Source: Candidatus Binatus sp. (GTDB taxonomy: Bacteria; Desulfobacterota; Binatia; Binatales; Binataceae). From it: a stretch of 64,000 nt of DNA. The position numbers and the translations under genes are program-made. Shown here piece by piece: positions 44,170 through 52,608 of this stretch. The stretch spans positions 1 to 64,000 of the forward strand of contig NZ_JAUSKL010000029.1 of NCBI RefSeq assembly GCF_030646925.1, in the 5' to 3' direction. Positions within the stretch are counted from its first letter, which is position 1, and each line of letters opens with the position of its first letter. The notes under the pieces are model-generated. The model saw only the letters and a list, made by a program, of their open reading frames with translations. It ran no database searches and had not been told where the DNA came from.

Positions 44170-46995
44170 TTAGTCGCGTCCCTTGTGCAACTCGGAATCG
44201 GCCGCGTCGGCGAGCTTGCGCTTGAATGCCGCGACCGTCTGCGCGACGACCTGATTCTGCGGCGCCAGCGCCGCCGCCCGTTCGTAGGCCTTCCCCGCCG
44301 CGCTGTAGTCGTAGTTTTTCTCCGCGACCGCCGCGAGCTCCAGGTACGCCTCTGCCGAATCCGGCTTCAGCCGCGTCGCCGTGTCCATCATGATCATCGC
44401 CCGCGCGTATCGCTGGTCGCGATCGTACAGCCGGCCCAGCTCGATGGTGCAGTCGTAGGATTCGGCGTCGATTTCCAGCGCGCGATTTAACGCCTGCTCG
44501 GCGATATCGCGCCGCCCGCGCTGCTGCGCTCCGATCGCGACGCTCAACTCGAGCCGGCACGCGTCCACCTGGTTTGCGATTCCCTGCTCGATAACGCTGC
44601 GCGCGCGTTCATACTCCTCGTGCGGAACCAACACGCCCGCGATCAGTGCGGCGTAATTCTGCGCGTCGTCCGGGTCGGCCTCGATCGCTCGCTCGAAAAG
44701 CTCACCGGCCTTGCGCGGCTCGCCTGTCGCAGCATACGCGTCGCCGGCCTCGCGCAGATATTGCGCGCGCCGCTGCCGGTCCCGCTCGTTCGACGCCGCC
44801 TGAACAAACAGGTTCGCGCGATCCGCCGTCCTGCCGAGCGCCGCGTAATACTCGCCGAGTGTCAGCACCGAGCCGCGAAAGCCGTCCGCCACCGCGCGCC
44901 CAAGGCCCTTTTCGATCGCGCGACGCTGATCGTCCGCCAGCCACGGCAGAAGCCGCGGACTCATATAAGGATGCGCCCGCGAATCGGGCGCAACGTATGT
45001 CGATTGACCGATCTCGTTCATCGCATCGGCGCGCCGACCGCGATCGAGCAAATCCTGCGCGTAGCTGTCGCGCGCCCGCGGACTCGTCGGATCGAGCCAC
45101 GCCCACGTCGCGATTTCACGCGAGCGCGCCGCCGGCGTCATCGTCGATCCGAAGCGAGCCAGGATTGATTCGTGAACCGAGGGATTGCCCGAATAGCTGA
45201 GCAGCAGATTGCGCGCGTCGGCGATCGTTCGCGGCTTGCCGATATCATACGGATACGGTGCGCCATGCTGCCGCATCGCAACGATTCCAAGCACCATCGC
45301 CGTTGCAATCGCCGGCCCGTAAATCCATCGTCGAAGATTCGCGACAGCCGTTTGCATGCCGGACGCAGATTGCGCGGCGCCGATCCGCAAGCCCAACGCC
45401 GCGAGCATCGTGAACAAAATCAGATTGGCCGGGATGTGCAAATCGAAGTCCACCAACTCGATTATCGACATCACGATCAGGCCGGCGATTATCGCGGCCA
45501 TCGCGGGCGCCAGATGCGTCGGCGCCGACCGCAACGCTGTTCGGAGCCGTGCGGCGATTCGGACCATCAGCCATCCAAGCAATGCGACGCCGACCACGCC
45601 GGCATCGACCATCATCTCGAGATAATCGTTGTGCGCCGCGTTGTTGATTAGCCCGGTTCGCGGCGGCGGCTGGAACCGAAAAAATATCTCCGGCCACGCG
45701 CCCATCCCGACGCCGAACAGCGGAAACTCGCGCACGATTTGCGGCGTCCGGGCCCACACCGAATAGCGCCCGCGCAAATCGAGTCCGCCGTGCAGCACCG
45801 TATCGCCGAATCGTCCGATCGTTTGCTCGCGCCCCTGCTGGCCCGCGAATATCAGCGCGAGCACTGCCAGCGCCGCAAGAATTCCAACCGATACCGTCAG
45901 CGGATTCGCTTTCGCTGTTTCTCCTTCGACGCCGACGCGATCGCGCGATCGAAGATGAACCAGCGCGATCATCAGCGACGCGCCCACACCCAGTCCAATC
46001 CATCCGGCGCGCGATTGGCTGAGCGCCACCGCCACGAAAATCACGAATGTCGCGAACCCGTACATCACGCGAGTCGCGAGGCCGCTGCTCGAGCGCGCCG
46101 GAAAACCGCCGAATATCAGTCCCGCGAGCGCGAGCGGAAAGATCATCGCGAGGTAGCCCGCGAAGTGATCCGGATTCACGAACGGCCCGCACGCGCGGCG
46201 CGCCGCCTCGCCCAGATTCGGCGCGCCCCAATCGTACGGAACCATCACCCACAGGATTTTCCCGTTCCACGTCCCCCAATTCGCGAGGCCCGCAAGCGCG
46301 ACGATCACTCCGCTCGCCAGAATCGCGAGCATCAGAACTCGCGTCAGCGCAAAGCCTTCCTTCACTTCGCGCCCGGCGCCGGCCGGATAGAAGATCGTCG
46401 CGAAGAACAGCGCGATCAACGCGAGCGCCCCGATCAATGCAGCAATCGTGAGCGGCCACGCGATCGATAGCGGCCGCCATCGACGCGCGTATATCTCCGG
46501 CGCCGCGCGTATCTGCTCGACTTTTTGCGCCCGCCCGATTTGCGCCGGTTCTGCCGCCGCACTTGATCCGATCTCGCCCCGATTCAGTGCGACCGGCGCG
46601 AACGGTATCGCCGCGCCGCGGCGAACTTCATCTTCCGTCGGCAGGATCACCGGCCCGTCGCTCTTCGATACCGACACCGCTGTCCCCGGGTCATTCAAAC
46701 TTTCGTGTGGCGCCGTGCTCGGCCAGCCGGGATAAACCTGGCGGTAGAATCGATACGTCGAAGGTGAGATCGCTTGCAGCATCGCGGGCGGCAGCGGGAT
46801 CAACTGGAATCCCACGAACAGCACCAGAATTCCGCATGGAACGCGAAGCGCGCGCAGCAGCCCGGCGTCGATTCGCCCCGCGCTACTATCAGCGCCCGCG
46901 ATCGACTTGAGCTTCACCATCCACAGCGCGAACAGCGCGAAGCACATCAACTCCGCGAGCCTGTATGCCCACGGATAGACCGACCCGAACAGCAT
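44170..46995 (-). CDS. O-antigen ligase-type membrane protein with C-terminal TPR repeats; start uncertain
   Basis: 941 residues from ATG 46995. The first half has about 12 membrane spans with a long periplasmic loop; PFGVGMGAWPEIFF-like (FPLFGVGMGAW) and the motif NNAAHNDYLEMMVDAGVVGVALL is the H-N-x-Y-L signature of Wzy_C ligases. The last 300 residues are tetratricopeptide repeats (GDAYAATGEPRKAGELFERA, YERARSVIEQGI, AEQALNRALEID, AYLELAAVAEKNYDY). Coding similarity extends upstream of the ATG (TAGCLIFSGP completes the first membrane helix) with no canonical start before the wzc gene except one 183 bases inside it. Attaches or polymerises glycan in the periplasm. Confidence 0.85.
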   Translation of the reverse strand: MLFGSVYPWAYRLAELMCFALFALWMVKLKSIAGADSSAGRIDAGLLRALRVPCGILVLFVGFQLIPLPPAMLQAISPSTYRFYRQVYPGWPSTAPHESLNDPGTAVSVSKSDGPVILPTEDEVRRGAAIPFAPVALNRGEIGSSAAAEPAQIGRAQKVEQIRAAPEIYARRWRPLSIAWPLTIAALIGALALIALFFATIFYPAGAGREVKEGFALTRVLMLAILASGVIVALAGLANWGTWNGKILWVMVPYDWGAPNLGEAARRACGPFVNPDHFAGYLAMIFPLALAGLIFGGFPARSSSGLATRVMYGFATFVIFVAVALSQSRAGWIGLGVGASLMIALVHLRSRDRVGVEGETAKANPLTVSVGILAALAVLALIFAGQQGREQTIGRFGDTVLHGGLDLRGRYSVWARTPQIVREFPLFGVGMGAWPEIFFRFQPPPRTGLINNAAHNDYLEMMVDAGVVGVALLGWLMVRIAARLRTALRSAPTHLAPAMAAIIAGLIVMSIIELVDFDLHIPANLILFTMLAALGLRIGAAQSASGMQTAVANLRRWIYGPAIATAMVLGIVAMRQHGAPYPYDIGKPRTIADARNLLLSYSGNPSVHESILARFGSTMTPAARSREIATWAWLDPTSPRARDSYAQDLLDRGRRADAMNEIGQSTYVAPDSRAHPYMSPRLLPWLADDQRRAIEKGLGRAVADGFRGSVLTLGEYYAALGRTADRANLFVQAASNERDRQRRAQYLREAGDAYAATGEPRKAGELFERAIEADPDDAQNYAALIAGVLVPHEEYERARSVIEQGIANQVDACRLELSVAIGAQQRGRRDIAEQALNRALEIDAESYDCTIELGRLYDRDQRYARAMIMMDTATRLKPDSAEAYLELAAVAEKNYDYSAAGKAYERAAALAPQNQVVAQTVAAFKRKLADAADSELHKGRD

Positions 46996-47099
46996 CGGGC
47001 CGGAAAAAATGAGGCAACCCGCGGTTACCTCAAATAGCCTGTCAGGATTGAGGCGAATGCGCGAAATGGCGTTGGCCTGCGGGAGTTGGCGGGCGCGAT

Positions 47100-49544
47100 C
47101 TACCGGTTCATGAAGTCCGCGGCATCGGGCATCTCGATATCCGCATTCGCGCTGCCTTCGAGAATCTCGTTGGTATAGTGGTAGTAATAATTCTTGTAGT
47201 ACTTGTATTCCGGGCTCTGCAGATTGACCTTGTTGAGCAGCACGCCGAATATCTTCGCGCGCGCATATTTCAGCCGCGCGCACGCCACCCGAATCTGCTG
47301 CTTCGCCGTGGTCGCGCTGTTCACTACTACGACCACGCCATCGGCCATCGTCGACAGCACGATCGAATCGCTGACCGGCAGGATCGGCGGCGAATCCACG
47401 ATCACGAAATCGAAGTGAGCCGCCGCCTCGCTGATGATCTGCTTCATCTTCTCCGAGCCGAGCAGCTCGGTCGGATTCGGCGGCAGCGATCCCGACGTCA
47501 GTACCGATAGCCCCTCGACCTCCGTCTGCCGGATCATTTCGAACGTATCGCGCCGCCCCGTCAGCACTTCGGTAAGTCCCGGCTCCTTGTCCATCGCGAA
47601 CACGCGATGCACTCTTGGCTTGCGCAAGTCCGCGTCGATCAGCAGCACCTTGGCCCCGGTATGCGCAAACAGCACGGCCGAGTTGGTCGAGGTGACGGTC
47701 TTGCCCTCGCCGCTGGTGGTGCTCGTCATCAGGATCACTTTCGGCGGCGCGCCCGCGCGCGACAGCAGGATTCCCGTGCGCAGCGTCCGGTACGCCTCAC
47801 CGTGCACCGAGTACGGACTGAACGCGCCGATCAGTTCGCGCGGATGCCCATTGACGGACGGCATCTTCGACGACGATATCGCGCCCGCCTTCGACCCATT
47901 GCGCATCGCGGTCGAGATTACGTTCTTTAATTTTCGGCGGCCGTTGCGATTGTCGCCGTCCTGCTGCGAGAACAGCGGCACCACCGCCAGGTTGGGAACT
48001 CTGAGGTACGATTCCACTTCTTCCGGCGTCTTCAGCCGGTTGTTGAGGAACTCCAGCAGAAATGCCAGCGCGATTCCCGCCACCAGCGACAGCACCGCCG
48101 CTTCCATCACGCTCTGCATGATCTTCGGACTCGACGGACCGCCCGGCACTTCCGCGCTATCGATCACCACCACGTTCGAGGATCGCGCCTGCGCCGCCAG
48201 CCCGACGTCCTTCATCCGCTGCAGCACGCTGTTGTACAGCTCGCGATTGGTATCGACCTCGCGCTGCAGAATCGCGTACTCGACCGCCGCGTCATTCAGC
48301 CCGAGCGCGTGCGCGCGATCGCGGTCCATCTCTTCCTGCAGCTTCTGCTGCCTGATCTGCGCCTGCTTGTACGCCGATTCGATACTTGATCGCACCCGCT
48401 GCACTTCTTCGTCGATACTGTGCTGCACTTCATCCCGCTTCGCCTGCAGCCGCGCGAGCGGCGGATAATCCGGCTTGAACTGCTTCGCCATCCCCGCGTA
48501 TTCGGTCGAGAGCTGATCGTATTCCGCGCGCAGTTGCTGCAGCGCCTTGTCCTCGTGCAGTTGCGGCAACACTTCGTACTGCCGGTTGCGCACCATCTGC
48601 ACCTGCGATTCCATCTCGAGCGTCGCCACCTGCGCTTCGGTCAGGTCCTTGCTCAACACCGCGAGCCGATCGAGCACGATCGTTTCCTTGCCGTCGAGCG
48701 ACATCAGCCCCGGCACGATCCCCTGGTCGCGCCGGTACCGATTCAGCGCATACTCGGACTTCTGCAGCTTCTCCTTGAGCTCGACCAGCTTCAGTTGCAG
48801 GAACTTCTGCGCTTCCTCGTTCGCCTGGCTGTGCAGCTCGATCCCTTGCCGGATGTATGCGTGCGCGTGCGCGTTGGACAGCCGCGCCGACAGTTCCGGA
48901 TCGGGCGTGGTGAATTCCACTTTCACCAGGTTGGTGTCCGGCACCGGCCGCACCGCGAGACCGCCCATGTACGCGCCGACCGCCGCCGGGCTCACTCCGT
49001 CCAGTTCCGGAGCCGGGTCCGCGCTCGAAGCGGCGGCCTTCCTCGGTTCTGATTTTCCCGCGACCCCGTGAATCCAGTGTCCGATCGCCGCCTTGGCCGA
49101 GCCGTACCAACCGGGCGCGCTCTTCTGTCGCGAAGTCAGCCGCTTTTCGAGGCCGTTGTACTTGATCGCGCTGACCGCCAGGCTCCGGCTCTTGAGTATC
49201 TCGTATTGAGTCTTGTTGAAGGTCTCGTAGTAGTCGTATTGGTCGGTGCTGGAATTGTCCCCCTGCACCTGGCTGCCGAATATCTGCGGCGTCCCAGGCT
49301 TGATCAGCATCGTCGCGCTGGCCGTGTAAAGCGGCGTCTCGATTAGAACCCGGATCGTTTTGAGCGCGCTGAAGCCGAGACAGATCGCGACGATCAGCGG
49401 CAGATGCTTTCTGATCGTGCGCCAGTATTGATTGAAATCGATCCGCCCTTCGTCCTCGTCGAAAAAATGGATCCGATTGTCATTCGGATCGATTTCGTCG
49501 AGCGCCGCCGTGCGGCGGATGAAGTATGGCGAAGGTTGCGTCAT
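47100..49544 (-). CDS. wzc: Wzc/ExoP-type polysaccharide co-polymerase and tyrosine autokinase
   Basis: 814 residues. N-terminal Wzz domain with first membrane helix near residue 45 (LPLIVAICLGFSALKT), a long periplasmic coiled-coil (about 230-430), second helix near 490 (AAVLSLVAGIALAFLLEFLNN). Cytoplasmic BY-kinase: Walker A TTSGEGKT near 609, Walker A' LLIDADLRKP near 634, Walker B FVIVDSPP near 712, and a tyrosine cluster YKYYKNYYYHY near 780 for autophosphorylation. Controls chain length and export together with Wza, encoded just upstream. Confidence 0.95.
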   Translation of the reverse strand: MTQPSPYFIRRTAALDEIDPNDNRIHFFDEDEGRIDFNQYWRTIRKHLPLIVAICLGFSALKTIRVLIETPLYTASATMLIKPGTPQIFGSQVQGDNSSTDQYDYYETFNKTQYEILKSRSLAVSAIKYNGLEKRLTSRQKSAPGWYGSAKAAIGHWIHGVAGKSEPRKAAASSADPAPELDGVSPAAVGAYMGGLAVRPVPDTNLVKVEFTTPDPELSARLSNAHAHAYIRQGIELHSQANEEAQKFLQLKLVELKEKLQKSEYALNRYRRDQGIVPGLMSLDGKETIVLDRLAVLSKDLTEAQVATLEMESQVQMVRNRQYEVLPQLHEDKALQQLRAEYDQLSTEYAGMAKQFKPDYPPLARLQAKRDEVQHSIDEEVQRVRSSIESAYKQAQIRQQKLQEEMDRDRAHALGLNDAAVEYAILQREVDTNRELYNSVLQRMKDVGLAAQARSSNVVVIDSAEVPGGPSSPKIMQSVMEAAVLSLVAGIALAFLLEFLNNRLKTPEEVESYLRVPNLAVVPLFSQQDGDNRNGRRKLKNVISTAMRNGSKAGAISSSKMPSVNGHPRELIGAFSPYSVHGEAYRTLRTGILLSRAGAPPKVILMTSTTSGEGKTVTSTNSAVLFAHTGAKVLLIDADLRKPRVHRVFAMDKEPGLTEVLTGRRDTFEMIRQTEVEGLSVLTSGSLPPNPTELLGSEKMKQIISEAAAHFDFVIVDSPPILPVSDSIVLSTMADGVVVVVNSATTAKQQIRVACARLKYARAKIFGVLLNKVNLQSPEYKYYKNYYYHYTNEILEGSANADIEMPDAADFMNR

Positions 49545-49557
49545 CGGAATTTCCGCC

Positions 49558-50754
49558 TCAGAACGTGTAGCCCGGCACCGGTACGCGCGTCAGCAGGTTG
49601 TACACCACGTAGGGAGCGATCTTCAGGTCCGAGTACGGCACATCGATTACATCATTGGCGCGCACCGGGATATCCGGATCCTCGCCCTTGGAAATTCTAA
49701 CCAGGTTCATCGGGATCGATACCTTGCTGCCGGTTCCGTCACTGCGAATCAGCGTCGCCCGGGTCGGATCTGCCGCGAACATCGCGCCGCCCGCGGCGCC
49801 CACCGCGCCCAGCACCGATAGCCCCGATCCGACCTGAAAAAATCCCGCCTTATAAACCCAGCCCGTCACCATCACGTTGCCGCCGCCCGGCACCACTATA
49901 ATGTCGCCTGGACTGGCCGGCATGTTCACATACTTGCGACTGCCCGTCATCGCGGTCTTGAGCGGTATCACCACGGCCGGGCCGTTGCCCAGATTCTGCT
50001 CCAGGCTCACGACATCCACCACGCCTCCCTGCGCTTGCTCCCGGTCGGGCGATTGTCCCTTTGCGATCGCCGGACGCACCGTCTTGCCCGCGGTCCGACT
50101 CGGTTCAGCGTACGCCGCCGCCAGCTCCGCCAGTTTGCCGCGACCGCCCTTTACTTCCGGCAAAATAACAATTTCGTCGGCCGCGTCCGGCGTCATTCCA
50201 CCCGCCTGCGTGATGACATCCAGGATGCTATCGCCCGACCCGGTAAGCACCACCAGCCCGGGTCTGCGGACCGCTCCGACCACCGCGACCTGCCGGCTGT
50301 GGTACTCCTTCACGAACACATCGACCTGCGGATCGTACATGTACTTGCCGAGCGCCGCTTTCAACCGATCGCGAAACCCGCTCTCGCTCATCCCCGACGC
50401 CTGCACGATTCCGATCAGCGGCAGCTCGACTTCCCCGTTGCCACTCACGCGAACGGTTCGATCCTTCAGATCGTCCACGCCCGGCGCCGATACTTCGATC
50501 ACGTCGCCCGGTCCGATCGGATAATCAGTCGAATCCTTGGCGGTGGCACGCTTCTCCCACAGCGCATCCAGTCTCTCGATATTGATCTCCGACGACCCGA
50601 TACTTGGCACTCTCGGATCGATAGCCGGCGCTCGACCGATCTCGGCTGGCTCGGGCGGAATTGGCGGAGCACTGGCGCACGCGGCCAGCCCGATCGCCAG
50701 CAACAGAGCATTTGCCGCCAACGCCATGCAACTTGTCAGCTTGTTCGTCTTCAA
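49558..50754 (-). CDS. wza: Wza-family outer-membrane polysaccharide export lipoprotein
   Basis: 398 residues from TTG 50754; an ATG at 50727 is also in frame, but the TTG keeps the positive MKTNK start before the hydrophobic core. Lipobox GLAAC makes Cys26 the lipid site. The Poly_export block YPIGPGDVIEVSAPGVDDL, then SLBB-like strands (QVAVVGAVRRPGLVVLTG, NVMVTGWVYKAGFF) are standard for Wza/KpsD. An insert of about 70 residues (PEVKGGRGKLAELAAAYAEP region) sits between SLBB domains. It forms the outer-membrane export channel. First gene of the long glycan operon, behind a 230-base leader. Confidence 0.92.
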   Translation of the reverse strand: MKTNKLTSCMALAANALLLAIGLAACASAPPIPPEPAEIGRAPAIDPRVPSIGSSEINIERLDALWEKRATAKDSTDYPIGPGDVIEVSAPGVDDLKDRTVRVSGNGEVELPLIGIVQASGMSESGFRDRLKAALGKYMYDPQVDVFVKEYHSRQVAVVGAVRRPGLVVLTGSGDSILDVITQAGGMTPDAADEIVILPEVKGGRGKLAELAAAYAEPSRTAGKTVRPAIAKGQSPDREQAQGGVVDVVSLEQNLGNGPAVVIPLKTAMTGSRKYVNMPASPGDIIVVPGGGNVMVTGWVYKAGFFQVGSGLSVLGAVGAAGGAMFAADPTRATLIRSDGTGSKVSIPMNLVRISKGEDPDIPVRANDVIDVPYSDLKIAPYVVYNLLTRVPVPGYTF

Positions 50755-51140
50755 TCGCTTTTATTGGCGCTCGACTCTATCACTGATCCAGTTGCTAACG
50801 CTCACGCAGATACCACAAAAGATCGCGCGTATGCGTCCGCCCTCCCTTGGATTCGCTAATCGCAAGGACGCGCGACCCCCTTGGAACAACGCTCGACACG
50901 CCGTCGATCGCGACTCATCGGCGGTTCCGCAAAATTCGGCCACTGGTAAGTTCGTCACATTGATGAAGAGCCTACACCCGCCAAAGGGAATAGTATTGTC
51001 AAATAGCATCTAATACAACAGGTTTGGACGCGTAGATGTGATGTAATTTCGACGTTCGATCGCGAGTTGCAGGAGAGCAATCACCCGCCAAGTCGAAAAG
51101 CGATAGCGTTCGAGTGGATAAAATTCAGGTCGGGAATCTA
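50755..51140 (-). promoter_or_regulatory. Promoter and long untranslated leader of the wza operon
   Basis: Minus strand TTGTAT (51013-51018), 17 bases, TACTAT (50990-50995) gives a likely promoter; TTGACA at 50997-51002 overlaps it but lacks a good -10. The resulting leader of roughly 230 bases can fold strongly: GATCGCGCG and GCGTCC segments near 50820-50850 face GGACGCGCGACC near 50869-50880 on the plus strand, with an inner CCTTGG/AAGG pair. No known riboswitch motif recognised. No open frame here looks real. Confidence 0.45.
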
Positions 51141-52502
51141 CTAAACACTATCGAGCGGCGTAAAAATTGAGAACTTGCCGAAGTAACCGATCCCGCTGAG
51201 CATCGCAAACAGCGGAACCGCCGGGATTCGATACCGCGACATCGCAGCCGGCAATGCCGCCGGCAGGATCATCAACATCGCCGCCACCAGCAGAAACGCG
51301 ATCATCATTTTCTCGCGGCCGGCCTTTCTTCTTATCTTTATAAACGCGATCGCAATTCCCGCCCACGTCACGAGCATCAGCACGGATTGCAACCCGACCA
51401 GCAGCGTCAATACCGGCGAACTTAGCAAATCGCGTAGCCGCGTTGGGACATCTGACGTCGCGACCTCGAGCCGCTTCGCTCCGCCGGACGTTTCAATAAA
51501 GGGCGCCAGATTCGCGCGGTCCGGTATCCAGAGCAGCCACGCCAGGGAGCGCGCCGTCACCGCCGCGGCGCCGATCGGATCGTTGGCATAGATACCGATC
51601 GAATGCGTGATCATCTTATGCTGCTTGCTTGGGGGCGTGTCAGGGTAATTCTCGAACCTCTCGCCGATCTCATTCGCCAGCTCGCGCTGAACCACCGGAA
51701 ATTGCAGGCCAGTCCGATTCCACACAACACCCGCCGCGCCAAAATAGTAAAGCGCCAGCGCCCCGTCGGTGCTGATCGTCCAGACCCCGCTCCGCACGCG
51801 ATTCCTCGCCACCCACCCCGCCGTAACGAGGCCAGGTATCGCCGCGGCTACGATCGCGATCGCTGCCCTGCGGCGCCAGTCACCGCTCGAGGCGATCAGA
51901 GCCGCCGCACCGGCAAAGATCGGCAGCGAAAGGCCAATCGGCCGCACCAGGATCGCCGCGCCCGAAATCACTGCCGCGCCAACGATCAGCATGATACCCT
52001 CGCGGTCGCTCTGGCCGCGCCCGATTGCGATCAGTTCGAGGCAAATCGCCGCCGTCACCAGGCCCTGAAAAAGGCCGTCGGACATCACGCGGTCGCCGTT
52101 TACGATCGAAGGCACGTCCAGCGCCAGCAGGATCGCCGCCGTCGCACCGGCGCGGATTCCCCAGAATTTCGCGGTGGTCAGCCCCGCGACCAAGCACGCG
52201 AGCGCGCCGATTATCGCCTGCACGAACAGCGCAGCCTTGAGACTCGGCATCGCCGCCAGGAACAGCGGATAGCCCGGCGTGCGCAACACTTCCGCCGCCG
52301 CGCATCCCGTCGCTAGATCTTTTGCGAAGCCGCATCCGGCTCTAAGCCCGTCTGCCAGTTCGACGTAGCGCGACGAATCATTGTCCATCGCCCACGCATC
52401 GAGGCTTCGGAACAGGGGCGCGGCTCTTATCGCGAACGCGAAAATCGCGATCGCCGGCACGATCCATCTTTGTCTGTCGCTCGGCAGGAAGAACCGGTTC
52501 AT
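51141..52502 (-). CDS. GT-C/GT39-like polytopic membrane protein
   Basis: 453 residues from ATG 52502 (a GTG at 52523 is possible). About ten membrane spans; after the first helix, MDNDSSRYVELADGLRAGCGF matches the acidic loop of dolichyl-phosphate-mannose-type GT39/ArnT-like enzymes. TPGYPLFLAAM and GDRVMSDGLFQGL (second loop with acidic residue) fit that family. It probably glycosylates a periplasmic lipid or protein using a polyprenyl-phospho-sugar. It is transcribed towards wza but a separate promoter precedes wza. Confidence 0.75.
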   Translation of the reverse strand: MNRFFLPSDRQRWIVPAIAIFAFAIRAAPLFRSLDAWAMDNDSSRYVELADGLRAGCGFAKDLATGCAAAEVLRTPGYPLFLAAMPSLKAALFVQAIIGALACLVAGLTTAKFWGIRAGATAAILLALDVPSIVNGDRVMSDGLFQGLVTAAICLELIAIGRGQSDREGIMLIVGAAVISGAAILVRPIGLSLPIFAGAAALIASSGDWRRRAAIAIVAAAIPGLVTAGWVARNRVRSGVWTISTDGALALYYFGAAGVVWNRTGLQFPVVQRELANEIGERFENYPDTPPSKQHKMITHSIGIYANDPIGAAAVTARSLAWLLWIPDRANLAPFIETSGGAKRLEVATSDVPTRLRDLLSSPVLTLLVGLQSVLMLVTWAGIAIAFIKIRRKAGREKMMIAFLLVAAMLMILPAALPAAMSRYRIPAVPLFAMLSGIGYFGKFSIFTPLDSV

Positions 52503-52608
52503 GGTGAAGCTACTATCGGTCACATGGCGCGATCACATCCAGACGCGGATGCAGCGCATCCACCGCTCGTGTCGCGCCCGAGAATCGGCGTCTATCTTCT
52601 CCGCCAGT

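Noticed and set aside
47068-47283. Start of the ligase/TPR protein inside wzc
   Set aside because: The only canonical ATG there would force a 183-base overlap and add residues without membrane or ligase character; not adopted as the main start.
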